From the NCBI RefSeq assembly GCF_006965545.2, contig NZ_CP041372.2, positions 3,844,001 to 3,908,000 on the forward strand: a stretch of 64,000 nt of DNA, given 5' to 3'. Positions within the stretch are counted from its first letter, which is position 1, and each line of letters opens with the position of its first letter. Made by a program: the position numbers and the translations under genes. A model generated the notes under the pieces. It ran no database searches and was not told where the DNA came from. It saw only the letters and a program-made list of their open reading frames with translations. Shown here piece by piece: positions 33,809 to 43,037 of the stretch. The stretch comes from Paenalkalicoccus suaedae (GTDB taxonomy: Bacteria; Bacillota; Bacilli; Bacillales; Salisediminibacteriaceae).

Positions 33809-34210
33809 ATGAAAAAACACGTTAACGTTGTTGCCGCTGTTATTGAAAACGAGCAAAACGAAGTGCTTTGTGCTTTACGAAGTCATGAGATGTCACTGCC
33901 GAATGTATGGGAGTTTGCTGGTGGAAAGGTGGAGCAAGGAGAGGACTTGCAGGCTGCTTTAGAGCGAGAAATCGAAGAAGAGCTTGGCTGCTTGATTCAA
34001 GCTGGTGACGTCATACATACGAATACGCACGAATACGAAAAAGTGATCGTCACGCTGCACTGTCTGCATGCGACGATCACAAAAGGGGAACCCACTGCCT
34101 CCGAGCATGCCAAATTACTGTGGTTGCCAAAAAGACAGCTCGAATCCTTGCAGTGGGCACCGGCAGATGTGCCAGCAGTAGAGTCCTTAGTGAAGGCGGC
34201 CGTTCTCTGA
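33809..34210 (+). CDS. NUDIX hydrolase, MutT/NTP pyrophosphohydrolase type
   Basis: A 133-residue enzyme with a complete Nudix box at residues 38-60 (GGKVEQGE ... REIEEELG). Family members sanitise (d)NTP pools, for instance by removing 8-oxo-dGTP or CTP analogues. The start VNVVAAVIENEQNEVLCALR is typical of the MutT group. AAAGGAGG precedes the ATG. Its last 24 bp overlap, tail to tail, the end of the helicase gene on the other strand. The exact substrate is unknown. Confidence 0.92.
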   Translation: MKKHVNVVAAVIENEQNEVLCALRSHEMSLPNVWEFAGGKVEQGEDLQAALEREIEEELGCLIQAGDVIHTNTHEYEKVIVTLHCLHATITKGEPTASEHAKLLWLPKRQLESLQWAPADVPAVESLVKAAVL

Positions 34211-37078
34211 ATTCGACGTACTATCAGATACACCTGGACTCTCATTCCTACCATCAATCTCCACGACCTCTGTTAACTCCCTGTACAGCGTAGGTGACAC
34301 CGGGTGCTCGAGCTTCATTCGAAATGCAACCGGCTTATCACCTTCTGCATGCTCGACCTCGAGCTGCCCTAAATAGATGAAGGGTTGTACCATGCCTTCG
34401 AGCTCCCGATATTTTCTCACTAGCAAATGAAGTCGATTGCCTCTCACTTTGTGCTCCAAAAGGTTTTGACCGCGGGAGGAGGCCTGCGCCATGTTATTTG
34501 GGCTCTCCCATAAAAACGTGTGCGGATCCTCAAAGGAGTCCTTGTAGTTAAGCCGTTCCTCGATGTCCGCGTCCTTTTGCAGATCGACGAACAAGAAGTA
34601 GTCATGCCCATTCGAGATCAAGCCCGACCCACGGAACGACGAGTGACTCTTGTCAAAGTTGGACAAAAGCGCCATATCGCGCATCTGATACGCTGCCTCG
34701 CGTTGCAAAAACGGCACCTGGTCCTGCATGGAACCAAACTCATTCGCAAACCGATGTAGCCCGTACTCAAGCACATCCTTCATCCACGTACGATATCGCT
34801 CGTCTGACACGAGCTCGTCCATCAGCGGCATTCGCTTCAAGCGGCCCTCTTCCCACGTAACTAACGCCGGCTGCCTTGTGCGCTCACCCGAATCGGCATA
34901 TGCCTGCGCCAGCGTCTGCATCGCATGCTGCACACTCGACTCAAGCGGCGCCGTGAGCCAGTGCGCCACCGCATCCCTTGCCTCTGCAACACGCACCTCT
35001 GACTTTTCCAACAGTGCAACGAGAATCGCCGCTTCGTGCGGACGTTTTAGCGGCAGCATACTCGACAACACCCGGTACACCTTCATCCACACCTTATCCG
35101 CCACGAGCTCCTGCAAAAAATCCTCCTTCTCAATCTGCTGGAGAAAATCGAGATAACTCTTTTTCTTTTGAATGAACACGACAGGATCGGGAGCGCCATC
35201 GTACGTATGGTAATCCATGAGGTAATACGGCGTTCTGCCATGACGGACACGTTTAAATTCTTCGTACGTTTCTTTCACGTGCTTCATGCTAAAAAACGAT
35301 TCCTGATCAAGCTGACGTAAAATCTGCTCCTTAGAGATCTCGTCCATTTGAATGTGAACGGGTCCTGGTATATGGGCAAAATCCGTTGCTACAGCAACCT
35401 TGAGACTCTCTTTATCGTAGTAACGTTGTCCGTTTAACGCGAGCGCCACGAGGTAGGCTCGACTATGGTTACCGATAAAATCGAGTACCGTTAAAAAATC
35501 TTTTTCCGGGTGCTTACGTAGACCACGACCTAACTGCTGGATAAACACTATTGGCGATTCTGTTGGTCGTAACATTAAGACCAGATTAACACTTGGAATA
35601 TCGACACCTTCGTTAAAAATATCAACGGTAAATAAGCATTCTAAGGGATCGGCTGGATTTTCTAAACGAGCAATGGCTTGCTCACGTACATCCGCCGAAT
35701 CATCGCCCGTGAGCGCAAGGCTTGGGATACCGCGGCGCGTGAATTCGTTGGCCATGTATGTCGCATGCTCGACGGTCACGCAAAAGCCGAGCGCCTTGCG
35801 CGACGTGCCTTGATAGCCGTAAAAATCCATGTAGTTCAGCACGTGCTCAACGCGAGTGTGCACCTGCAGGCGACGCGCCATCTCTTGTTGATCGTGGGCG
35901 CTAAGGTCGCTAAGGTCAATGCCATCGACGTCGGTGATGCCAAAGTAGTGAAACGGAACGACGAGCCCGTCCTCCAGCGCCTCGTGCAGACGCACCTCAA
36001 TCGCAACGTTGTGATCAAACAGTTCAAACACGGACAGTTGATCGCTCCGCTCCGGTGTCGCCGTCATACCTAGCATAAAGTCTGGAGTGAAGTACGCCAT
36101 GACCTCCTGATACTGTGGCGCCGCGGCGTGGTGCGCCTCATCGTAGACGATATAGTCAAATTCGTCTGGGCGAAACTCGCGGTACACGTTCGCCATCGAG
36201 CGAATGTTAGCAAAGAGGTAGTCCACGTGCGTATCCTTTTGTGACCCTGTCAGCATGCCGAACGTGATGAGATCTGACTGGGACTCCCCTCCGAGAAGGA
36301 ACTCAAATGTCTCCTTTGCCTTACGTAAAATATCCTCACGGTGAACGAGGAAGAGCAGTCGTTTTGGTTTCACGTGTAACACATCAAACGCCGCCATGAA
36401 GGTTTTCCCCGTACCAGTTGCTGCAATGACGAGGCTCTTCGTTTCTCCAAGCGCACGAAGTCGATTTAAATTCTCCATCGCGCGGCGCTGCATGCGGTTT
36501 GGCGTGACGTACGCGCTACTACGCTGCAGTAACGGCACCTGAGTGGCGGTCGCGCCACGCACCTCCGCATATTGCTTCTCGTAGTCTTGGAGAAAGGCTT
36601 CGGAGAGTGGGGTGCTTTCCTCCCAGAGCAAGCCGTATTCACGGAGCACCTTGTCTGTAAATGGCATCTCTTTTTTAGAAATAATTTCGACATTCCACTC
36701 CACGTTCGATTTAAGCGCCGTATGCGTTACATTGGACGACCCTATGATAATTTTGTAGCTATCTTCGTATTCAAATATGTATGTTTTCGTATGAAAACCG
36801 CGCTGCTGCTCGGTAATAAATACTTTCACGTCGAGGTCCGTAAACTCCTGTAGCCTGCGCAGAGCCTTCGGGTCGGTGAAGTTTAAGTATGTAGACGTCA
36901 TGATCTGTCCGCGCTTCCCTTTTTCAATCGCCTTCTGTAGCGCATCAAGTAGCAGCTGCACGCCGCTAAAGTTTACGAATGCTACGCCAAAGTAGAAGCT
37001 GTCGCACGTGTTTAGCGAATTTGTCAGCTCTTTCAGTAATGTCTCCGTTCCATTGTTAACAATCAATCGCTCCGTCAT
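34187..37078 (-). CDS. PLD-like nuclease/SF2 helicase fusion with DUF3427-type C-terminus
   Basis: A 963-residue protein. The N-terminal domain (about 1-165) is phospholipase D-like with one HxK motif (GFHTKTYIFE) followed by IIGSSNVT. Then comes a DEAD/DEAH-type SF2 helicase (about 200-560): Walker A IAATGTGKT, DEAHHAA, MTATPERS, and motif VI QQLGRGLRKHPEK. The remaining ~390 residues are a DUF3427-like region. The ATG at 37078 has GGGAGG about 10 nt upstream. Proteins of this build are linked to DNA repair or phage defence, but no experimental role can be claimed here. Its tail overlaps the NUDIX gene by 24 bp. Confidence 0.88.
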   Translation of the reverse strand: MTERLIVNNGTETLLKELTNSLNTCDSFYFGVAFVNFSGVQLLLDALQKAIEKGKRGQIMTSTYLNFTDPKALRRLQEFTDLDVKVFITEQQRGFHTKTYIFEYEDSYKIIIGSSNVTHTALKSNVEWNVEIISKKEMPFTDKVLREYGLLWEESTPLSEAFLQDYEKQYAEVRGATATQVPLLQRSSAYVTPNRMQRRAMENLNRLRALGETKSLVIAATGTGKTFMAAFDVLHVKPKRLLFLVHREDILRKAKETFEFLLGGESQSDLITFGMLTGSQKDTHVDYLFANIRSMANVYREFRPDEFDYIVYDEAHHAAAPQYQEVMAYFTPDFMLGMTATPERSDQLSVFELFDHNVAIEVRLHEALEDGLVVPFHYFGITDVDGIDLSDLSAHDQQEMARRLQVHTRVEHVLNYMDFYGYQGTSRKALGFCVTVEHATYMANEFTRRGIPSLALTGDDSADVREQAIARLENPADPLECLFTVDIFNEGVDIPSVNLVLMLRPTESPIVFIQQLGRGLRKHPEKDFLTVLDFIGNHSRAYLVALALNGQRYYDKESLKVAVATDFAHIPGPVHIQMDEISKEQILRQLDQESFFSMKHVKETYEEFKRVRHGRTPYYLMDYHTYDGAPDPVVFIQKKKSYLDFLQQIEKEDFLQELVADKVWMKVYRVLSSMLPLKRPHEAAILVALLEKSEVRVAEARDAVAHWLTAPLESSVQHAMQTLAQAYADSGERTRQPALVTWEEGRLKRMPLMDELVSDERYRTWMKDVLEYGLHRFANEFGSMQDQVPFLQREAAYQMRDMALLSNFDKSHSSFRGSGLISNGHDYFLFVDLQKDADIEERLNYKDSFEDPHTFLWESPNNMAQASSRGQNLLEHKVRGNRLHLLVRKYRELEGMVQPFIYLGQLEVEHAEGDKPVAFRMKLEHPVSPTLYRELTEVVEIDGRNESPGVSDSTSNSENGRLH

Positions 37079-37257
37079 CTGCCATTCGCCTCCCAACTAT
37101 TGGCCTAATTGTACAGGAAAATAAGGGAAATTGCAGCAGGTTTGAGGGTAGCGTCTTTGTTGGGAGGTTGTGAATTCGTGATTGCGTACGTGGATCAGGA
37201 AAAGAACACGTGTAAGCCTGCCACTCCACTTTACAATCAACTAGAAGGCCAGGCTGT

Positions 37258-37446
37258 TTAAGTCCGATCAAACTTCACGTTCTTCAGAAAAAATCCAGGA
37301 ATCACAAACAACAAAAAGAAATAGATGGCCAATAGTTGCCATTCTTCTTGTACATACATGTGTAAATTCAAAGCTTGCAATACTGCTACGACAGTAAACC
37401 CATATACGAAAACAAGGATGCCTACACTCGCAAATTTTGCGTACAT
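37258..37446 (-). CDS. Small two-helix membrane protein
   Basis: A 62-residue protein with two hydrophobic segments (about 5-24 and 34-52). The ATG at 37446 is chosen since AGGGGG lies 11 nt upstream; the longer frame to 37503 has none. It lies between the helicase and epimerase genes on the same strand. No family recognised. Confidence 0.6.
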   Translation of the reverse strand: MYAKFASVGILVFVYGFTVVAVLQALNLHMYVQEEWQLLAIYFFLLFVIPGFFLKNVKFDRT

Positions 37447-37514
37447 ACCTAGGAGAACCCCCTTCAGTAAATAAACGATTAATCCCAACTTATAAAAGCA
37501 CATTCTATTATTAT

Positions 37515-37555
37515 ATAAAAAACCACCAGCAGTCTTCCCTCCGCTGGCGGTCTCC
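37515..37555 (-). terminator. Rho-independent terminator, minus strand
   Basis: On the minus strand ACCGCCAGC pairs with GCTGGTGGT (one G-U pair), followed by TTTTTT. It ends the epimerase transcript. Confidence 0.85.
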
Positions 37556-37561
37556 CCTTAC

Positions 37562-38410
37562 CTATTTCCCTACTTCTTCTCTCCACTTGTAAACCGGCTG
37601 CCACCCCAATAGCTCCTTTGCTTTTTTGTTGCTAAAGAGTGCGGTGTAGCCGTCGATGTTTCCTCGCATATCAGTAACGGTCGGGTAAATTTGCTCCATG
37701 AGCGACTTGCTCTCGATGTCCATGCTCGTGTCGTCGGCGCCGATATTTACCGCGACAGAGCCGAGCCCGTCCGTCTCAACGGCCAGGCGATAGGCCGTTG
37801 CCGCGTCGCGCGTGTCGATGTAGCTCCACATGATCGTCTTGCGCTCCTCCGGCTCGTGAATGAAGCCGGGGAAGTTCGCGTACATGTGCGGCGCGATCAC
37901 ATTGCCGAGGCGGAACGACACTACCTGCATGCCCGTGCGGCGATTGATCATGTCCGCTGTCTGCTCGTTGACAATTTTCGACAAGCCATAGCTCTCCTCC
38001 GGCAACTGCGGATGCTCCTCATCCACCGGCACATACTTTGGCGTCAGACCTTTTTGGGAGAAAACAATGCCGTAACTCGACTCACTGGATGAAATCACTG
38101 CTTTTTTAATGCCTAACGTCCCCGCTGCCTCCAACACGTTATAGGTAGACATGACGTTATTTTGGAACGTCACCTCGTTTGCATGCGAATAAGCAACCGG
38201 AATCGCAGCCAAGTGCACCACCGCATCCGCGCCGGCAAGCACGCCGTAGACCTCACCTAAATTCGTTAAATCCGTGATCACCGTTCGACACAGTGCTTCC
38301 TTAGGATGCTTTGTATCCGCATTAACTACCTCATAGTTATGATCTAAAAACTCCCGAATCACATCCGGACCAAGCAATCCACTACCACCAGTAACAACAA
38401 CCTTCTTCAT
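37562..38410 (-). CDS. NAD-dependent epimerase/dehydratase
   Basis: A 282-residue short-chain dehydrogenase of the extended (epimerase) type. It has the Rossmann motif TGGSGLLG, HLAAIPVAYSH, a serine-rich strand ISSSESSYG and the catalytic YGLSK (YxxxK). AAGGAGG lies 8 nt before the ATG. Extended SDRs act on nucleotide sugars or sugar acids; size and SSESSYG resemble uronate-dehydrogenase-like members, but this is not decisive. Monocistronic with its own terminator. Confidence 0.88.
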   Translation of the reverse strand: MKKVVVTGGSGLLGPDVIREFLDHNYEVVNADTKHPKEALCRTVITDLTNLGEVYGVLAGADAVVHLAAIPVAYSHANEVTFQNNVMSTYNVLEAAGTLGIKKAVISSSESSYGIVFSQKGLTPKYVPVDEEHPQLPEESYGLSKIVNEQTADMINRRTGMQVVSFRLGNVIAPHMYANFPGFIHEPEERKTIMWSYIDTRDAATAYRLAVETDGLGSVAVNIGADDTSMDIESKSLMEQIYPTVTDMRGNIDGYTALFSNKKAKELLGWQPVYKWREEVGK

Positions 38411-38781
38411 ATGTAGACCCTCCTTCGCACCCTATATAAGAGCGCTTTCACATTATCAAGTGATCTAAGTATATGATAGGGAGCGACATTTAGCGAGTGA
38501 AGGGCTTTATTCTGATCGTCTGTTATTTTGACAAACCGCACGTATTTCTTATTCCAACAACACTACACAAAGCTAACCTTAAAAATATTTACTTTTTTAT
38601 ATTATATTTTACAAAAATACGTTTATGAAGTGCGACCCACAGGTATTGATTAACTATAATGCAATAAAGAGCTATGCATTTCTAATCATTATTCTAGGAT
38701 TAATCTTATAATTGTAGCTCTAATTCATAGGTGAAATATCATTTGTCTTTTTCATTTGTGTGTAGAGCAAATAATTAATGA
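38411..38781. other. Intergenic region, AT-rich
   Basis: About 370 bp with no supported gene. It holds the divergent promoter for the epimerase on the left and very AT-rich sequence around 38580-38620. No clear repeat or terminator. Confidence 0.4.
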
Positions 38782-38910
38782 ATGAGATATCTTAAAGGTA
38801 AGGAAATTAGCATAACTCTTGATCAAAGAGAGACTAGTAAACTTCAAAATATCGAGAATGAGTTAAGAGGTGATAATACATGTCTAAAAAATGGAAGTCA
38901 GCATTATTAA
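38782..38910 (+). CDS. Possible 42-residue protein
   Basis: An ATG frame encodes a hydrophilic, helix-prone 42-residue product (contains ISITLDQRETSKLQNIENEL). It overlaps the start of the next gene in another frame. There is no clear ribosome site, so it may be the remnant of a longer gene. Listed because the composition looks protein-like. Confidence 0.25.
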   Translation: MRYLKGKEISITLDQRETSKLQNIENELRGDNTCLKNGSQHY

Positions 38911-39074
38911 TAGGTATTATCTTGGGCTCTGTTTCACTAATATTAAGTTATGGGTTTCCTGATCTATCAGACCCATTAAGACTTGCAATATTAGTTGTAG
39001 CTGCAGCACTTGCTGCAGGATTCATTTATAAATTGTTTTATGGTAAAGTAAATCCTAGTAGAAACAAAACCTAG
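38880..39074 (+). CDS. Small two-helix membrane protein
   Basis: A 64-residue protein with hydrophobic segments at about 8-24 and 33-52 and basic ends (MSKKWK, KVNPSRNK). AGAGGTGAT lies 5 nt before the ATG. It is followed by a strong bidirectional terminator. No family recognised. Confidence 0.7.
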   Translation: MSKKWKSALLIGIILGSVSLILSYGFPDLSDPLRLAILVVAAALAAGFIYKLFYGKVNPSRNKT

Positions 39075-39077
39075 TAA

Positions 39078-39122
39078 AAAGAATGGCACTGAAAATCTTT
39101 TGATTTTCAGTGCCATTCTTTC
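39078..39122. terminator. Strong bidirectional terminator
   Basis: A 17-bp perfect stem (39081-39097 with 39102-39118, loop TTTT) is flanked by an A-run and a T-run. It serves the small membrane gene and the convergent DUF4064-like gene. Confidence 0.95.
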
Positions 39123-39495
39123 AAGCGCCTCTCGTCACATCAGTCGCACTCTTCCGCTTCTTCACGCTCAAGATTCCCGCCCCGACCATAAGGCCTGATT
39201 GTATAATGGTTGTTCCTAATGTCGTAACCATCATCACCACACTCATCACAATGAGAGATATTCCAGCTTTCTTTGGCTCAGTCTGCATCCTCCTAAATGC
39301 CGATATACCAACGACCATCCCAATAGCGTGCACAGCTAGCACCGCCACTCCATACCAAAATTCAGCGCCTTCTGGCAGTTGCTCCGGAACAAACACACTG
39401 ACTAAAATAATCCCGACTGATCCAAGCACCACAACCAATCCCAACAACGCAATCGCGATGCTTAGCAACACCTTCTCCACCGTTCTCGTCACCAT
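39121..39495 (-). CDS. DUF4064-like membrane protein
   Basis: A 124-residue protein with four hydrophobic segments. The start VTRTVEKVLLSIAIALLG matches the RTxEKVL opening typical of DUF4064 proteins. The ATG at 39495 overlaps the methyltransferase stop by one base (TGATG) and has AGGAGAG upstream, so translation is coupled. Function unknown. Confidence 0.78.
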   Translation of the reverse strand: MVTRTVEKVLLSIAIALLGLVVVLGSVGIILVSVFVPEQLPEGAEFWYGVAVLAVHAIGMVVGISAFRRMQTEPKKAGISLIVMSVVMMVTTLGTTIIQSGLMVGAGILSVKKRKSATDVTRGA

Positions 39496-40262
39496 CAACT
39501 CTCTCCTCTCCGACACAGATACACCATCTCCGCACTCTCACCCGTAGCCGGCGTCTCCTGCCAATCTCCATAGACCGCCTCGATCTCAAATCCATGGCCT
39601 TCAAGCAATCTCTCCATTTCTTTGGGGAAAACATAGCGGAGCTGTATATTGGTTGTTTTCTCGTCGACAACCTGGCCATCTGTGTTCTTGTATTTTCTTA
39701 TCGTCGTATAATGTTGAAGTTGATCTAGCGCATCGTAGCGGCTCACGGTCGACAGATCGACCTCCAAATTGCCGTCCGAATAGCTGCGCCAGTACTCCTC
39801 CACCGGCGGTTGCAACAGCTCCTCCGCGCTCGGGAATCGCGTGCCAAACACAAACACGCCGCCCGCCTCTAAATGCGTATGTACAGAGAAGAGCAAGCCA
39901 TCCTGATCCTCATTGGTGAGGAAATGCTGGAACGAATTCCCCACGCAGTAAATGAACGAACTCTTCGAACCAAGCCGTAATTTCGTCGCATCCTGCTCCT
40001 GCCAATCCACCTCAACACCAAGCGCCTCAGCCTTCTTCCGCGCCGCATCAAGCATCCTAGCATGACTATCGACACCTATAATGTCGTAACCACGCTTCGC
40101 AAGCGGCAATGTCAACCTCCCAGTACCGCAGGCAAGATCCACAATCGGACCCTCGCAACGCTCCGCCCATTTTTGCAACAGCGCAAACTCAGGCGTATAC
40201 GCATCGTTTTCCTTATCATAAAGCTCTGGATTATCGTATTCTTCTGTATTCGTAAATGACAT
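39495..40262 (-). CDS. Class I SAM-dependent methyltransferase
   Basis: A 255-residue enzyme with motif I VDLACGTGRLTLPLA, motif II GVDSHARML and the motif around SFIYCVGNSFQH. AGGAGC lies before the ATG. The acceptor is not predictable; related proteins act on small molecules. It is co-transcribed with a DUF4064-like membrane protein. Confidence 0.9.
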   Translation of the reverse strand: MSFTNTEEYDNPELYDKENDAYTPEFALLQKWAERCEGPIVDLACGTGRLTLPLAKRGYDIIGVDSHARMLDAARKKAEALGVEVDWQEQDATKLRLGSKSSFIYCVGNSFQHFLTNEDQDGLLFSVHTHLEAGGVFVFGTRFPSAEELLQPPVEEYWRSYSDGNLEVDLSTVSRYDALDQLQHYTTIRKYKNTDGQVVDEKTTNIQLRYVFPKEMERLLEGHGFEIEAVYGDWQETPATGESAEMVYLCRRGES

Positions 40263-40494
40263 AAAGTTGCTCCTATTCCATTCATTTTTGTATGTAAAGC
40301 TAATCTATAAATCCAATTATCACACAATTTTACCAGTAATCCTATAAGACTTGAAACCTATCCACCAGCATTTTCTGACCACAAAGGTATATAGTAGATG
40401 AAGGTTTATAATACGTGCCGACTAAATCGGGCAGGAATTGTCGGGTTTATGCCCAAACCATTCGATAAGATGGGATCAGAGAAGGGAGTGTTTA

Positions 40495-41340
40495 TTGGAT
40501 ATGCTAAAAGGAATGAACGATGCATTAGCGTATATTGAACAAAACTTAAGTAACCACATTGAGCTAAAAGAGGTTGCCAAGATCGGGATGTTTTCGGAGT
40601 ATCACTTCACGCGAATGTTTTCTCTATTATCAGGGATCACGATTTCCGAGTACATTCGCAGAAGGCGACTAACGGTAGCCGCACTAGAATTAAAGAATCC
40701 TCACGTAAAGGTCATTGATGTGGCAGTAAAATACGGATATCAATCACCGGATGCATTCTCAAGAGCTTTTCAAAGCTACCATGGCGTCACTCCGACAGTA
40801 GCAAGAGAGACCGAGCAAAGCCTAAAAGCATATCCAAGAATGTCCTTCCAACTATCTATCGAAGGAGGAATAGAAATGAATTACCGAATCGTAGAGAAGG
40901 AAGCATTTCAAGTCATTGGGGTTAACTATGAGGTGAAGATGAATGGCGACGAGCTTACGCCTAGCTACGAAAAGATGTTGACGGATATTAGCGAGGAGAC
41001 GATGAACGAATTAGCATCGCTATCCACTCAGGCTCCTCACGGCGTGGTCCACGCTACCGCTAATTATCAGGAAGGCGCGGATGGCCAAGCGACGTTCGAC
41101 CAATATATCGGCGCAGCAACAAAGGTTGGCGACGTCTCATCTTACGCCACGTTAGAAGTTCCTAAACATCTATGGGTCGTCTTTGAGGTAGAAGGAGAAT
41201 GGGCAGCTGTCGAAGAGCAATGGCAGCGCATCTACACAGAGTGGCTCCCATCCTCGTCCTATGAGTTAGCAGAGGGACCTGAGATTCTCTCGAGCCAGGA
41301 TAATAAGAGTGAGATCTGGGTGTCTATTAAAGAAAAGTAG
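40495..41340 (+). CDS. AraC-family regulator with GyrI-like effector domain
   Basis: An ~281-residue regulator. The N-terminal ~105 residues hold the two AraC HTH motifs (LKEVAKIGMFSEYHFTRMFS, and VIDVAVKYGYQSPDAFSRAF); the C-terminal ~155 residues form a GyrI-like/SOUL-type ligand domain beginning YRIVEKEAFQVIGV. AAGGGAG lies 8 nt before a TTG at 40495; the ATG at 40501 is the alternative. Members of this group sense small hydrophobic compounds. No target gene is obvious next door. Confidence 0.88.
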   Translation: MDMLKGMNDALAYIEQNLSNHIELKEVAKIGMFSEYHFTRMFSLLSGITISEYIRRRRLTVAALELKNPHVKVIDVAVKYGYQSPDAFSRAFQSYHGVTPTVARETEQSLKAYPRMSFQLSIEGGIEMNYRIVEKEAFQVIGVNYEVKMNGDELTPSYEKMLTDISEETMNELASLSTQAPHGVVHATANYQEGADGQATFDQYIGAATKVGDVSSYATLEVPKHLWVVFEVEGEWAAVEEQWQRIYTEWLPSSSYELAEGPEILSSQDNKSEIWVSIKEK

Positions 41341-41352
41341 GTAATCTGTAAG

Positions 41353-41380
41353 GAAGGAGAGATTTTCTCTCCTTCTTTTA
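41353..41380 (+). terminator. Rho-independent terminator
   Basis: GAAGGAGAGA (41353-41362) and TCTCTCCTTC (41366-41375) form a perfect stem, followed by TTTTA, just after the AraC-type gene. Confidence 0.85.
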
Positions 41381-41517
41381 TTATTGTTGCCCTCTTTAAT
41401 ATCGTAGAATGAGCCCTGGACATCGCCATTCACGTAAAGCACAACTTCCGCACCCCACTTCTCAGGAGCTCGATTTCTATGAGATACTAGTTTAAAGACA
41501 CAAAGGAGCTGATCGCC

Positions 41518-42315
41518 ATGCACCGATTCGATTATCATCACCACACCAACCACTCGTTCGATTCGAGGGAAACAATGGTAAACGTCTGCGAAAAAGCTGC
41601 AGAGTTAAAGCTCGACGTCATCTGCTTCACCGAGCATTTCACCTTCAATCCAAACGTTCCAACCTACGGACATATGGATTGGGAAGCCTATGAGGCCGAT
41701 ATCGCCAACGTTCAGGAGCTTTATAAAGGAAAGCTTGAAATTCGGAAGGGCATCGAACTCTGCGAACCGAACTTATTTAAAGAACGCTACGAAGACTTAT
41801 TTCGTCACAAAAACATCGACTACATACTCGGATCCGTCCATAACGTAGACGACGTCAAGCTTCGCAAAGTCCTCGCGGCGCACGGCAAAAACGACGCCTA
41901 CCGCCTCTATTTCGAGCGACTGCTCACCATGGTCACAGAAGCGGATATTGACGTCATCGCGCACCTTGACCTAATCAAACGTTACCAAAACGAGGCTTTT
42001 TCAAAGGATGACTTCGCCCTCCACGCCGATATCATCACCGCCATTCTCCAAACAGCCATCCGGCGCGGAATCGGACTCGAAGTTAACACCTCCACCATCG
42101 AAAAGCTCGGCGAACCAATGCCCGCACGCGCCATCCTTGAGCTCTATCATAGCCTCGGCGGCATCATCATCACCTACGGATCCGACTCACACAGCACCGT
42201 CCGTACCGGCGAGTATATGGGAGAAACAATGGAGATGCTGAAGCAGGTAGGATTTGATTATGTATATACGTTCAAAAACCGGAAGGCAGAGCCGCATGAG
42301 ATTGAAGTGGACTAA
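41518..42315 (+). CDS. PHP-domain phosphatase, histidinol-phosphatase-like
   Basis: A 265-residue PHP-family metal phosphoesterase. The metal ligands are visible in DYHHHTNHS, CFTEHF, GIELCEP, GSVHNVDD, IAHLDL and GSDSH. Length and motifs match HisJ-type histidinol-phosphate phosphatases, which catalyse a late step of histidine synthesis, but no his genes are nearby, so another phosphate ester is possible. AAAGGAGC lies 8 nt before the ATG. Confidence 0.87.
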   Translation: MHRFDYHHHTNHSFDSRETMVNVCEKAAELKLDVICFTEHFTFNPNVPTYGHMDWEAYEADIANVQELYKGKLEIRKGIELCEPNLFKERYEDLFRHKNIDYILGSVHNVDDVKLRKVLAAHGKNDAYRLYFERLLTMVTEADIDVIAHLDLIKRYQNEAFSKDDFALHADIITAILQTAIRRGIGLEVNTSTIEKLGEPMPARAILELYHSLGGIIITYGSDSHSTVRTGEYMGETMEMLKQVGFDYVYTFKNRKAEPHEIEVD

Positions 42316-42332
42316 CATATAAGAATACCGCT

Positions 42333-42445
42333 ACGGTTCATAAAGTTCCGCATACCGTTCATTCTTTCCAAATACGGTTCATAAAGTCCCGTATACGGTT
42401 CATTTTCTCCAAACACGGTTCATAAAGTCTCATAAACCGTTCATT
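42333..42445 (+). repeat. 20/21-bp phased ACGGTTCAT array (41-bp unit)
   Basis: Three 41-bp units start at 42333, 42374 and 42415. Each contains two ACGGTTCAT/ACCGTTCAT keywords 20-21 bp apart; the first is followed by AAAGT and the second by a pyrimidine run. No gene lies in 42316-43037. Confidence 0.9.
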
Positions 42446-42633
42446 CTTATCTCAGTCATTATAAAATCAGCTAAAACCAATGATCTATTTACCTAAATGC
42501 CAGCCACCAAGACCCTAAAACCATAAAAAAACAAGCCTTGCCCTTCACAGCAAGCACTTCAGCAACAAATCCCTTTAACAAAGCGTATAAAAGCGGCAAG
42601 AATCTTATCAATCACTTTTAAACAACAACAAAA

Positions 42634-42668
42634 GCCTTCCCTACTCATTAAAATGGAGTAAGGAAGGC
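42634..42668. terminator. Terminator-like hairpin
   Basis: GCCTTCCCTACTC pairs with GGAGTAAGGAAGGC (one bulge). An A-run on its left makes it a plausible minus-strand terminator for transcripts from the 43038 gene. Confidence 0.55.
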
Positions 42669-42746
42669 AACTATATTTTCCGTTACAGAACTGAACTTAA
42701 CCAAACTTTAATCCCCAGCTCTCGACTTAACCTATAGAAGCTCAAA

Positions 42747-42911
42747 AGGTGGCAGGTCGGGAGGACATTCGGAGACAATTAGTAGGAATAGGCTGGAGAT
42801 GAGACCCCGCAGGAAGGCGTTTAGGAGGAGACGACAGTCGACTCCTGCCAGACGAGGAGGCTCAGCTTCAGACCCTACTAATGTCGTAGAATGTCCGGAG
42901 ACCTGACACCT
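42747..42911. repeat. 165-bp imperfect palindrome element
   Basis: The left end AGGTGGCAGGTC...GGACATTC...TTAGTAGG is matched, inverted, by the right end (AGGTGTCAGGTC...GGACATTC...TTAGTAGG read on the minus strand). The interior has GAGACCCCGCAGGA and GAGGAGGCTCAG, phrases I associate with long intergenic palindromes of other Bacillaceae. No coding capacity; possibly a miniature mobile or structured RNA element. Confidence 0.75.
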
Positions 42912-43037
42912 CTTACTACTATCTTATTAGCTCGAAAAGCTGCCCTAGAATTGCTGGCACTTAAGCAACTAATCTCTTACTCTTCACGAAAAGCTGACAT
43001 CTTTCCCATCACATAAAGCTCGAAGAGCTAAATCAGG

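Noticed and set aside
40381-40494. Riboswitch or T-box in the leader of the AraC-type gene
   Set aside because: Short CCGAC/GTCGG and GGGC/GCCC pairings exist, but no known aptamer core or terminator was recognised.
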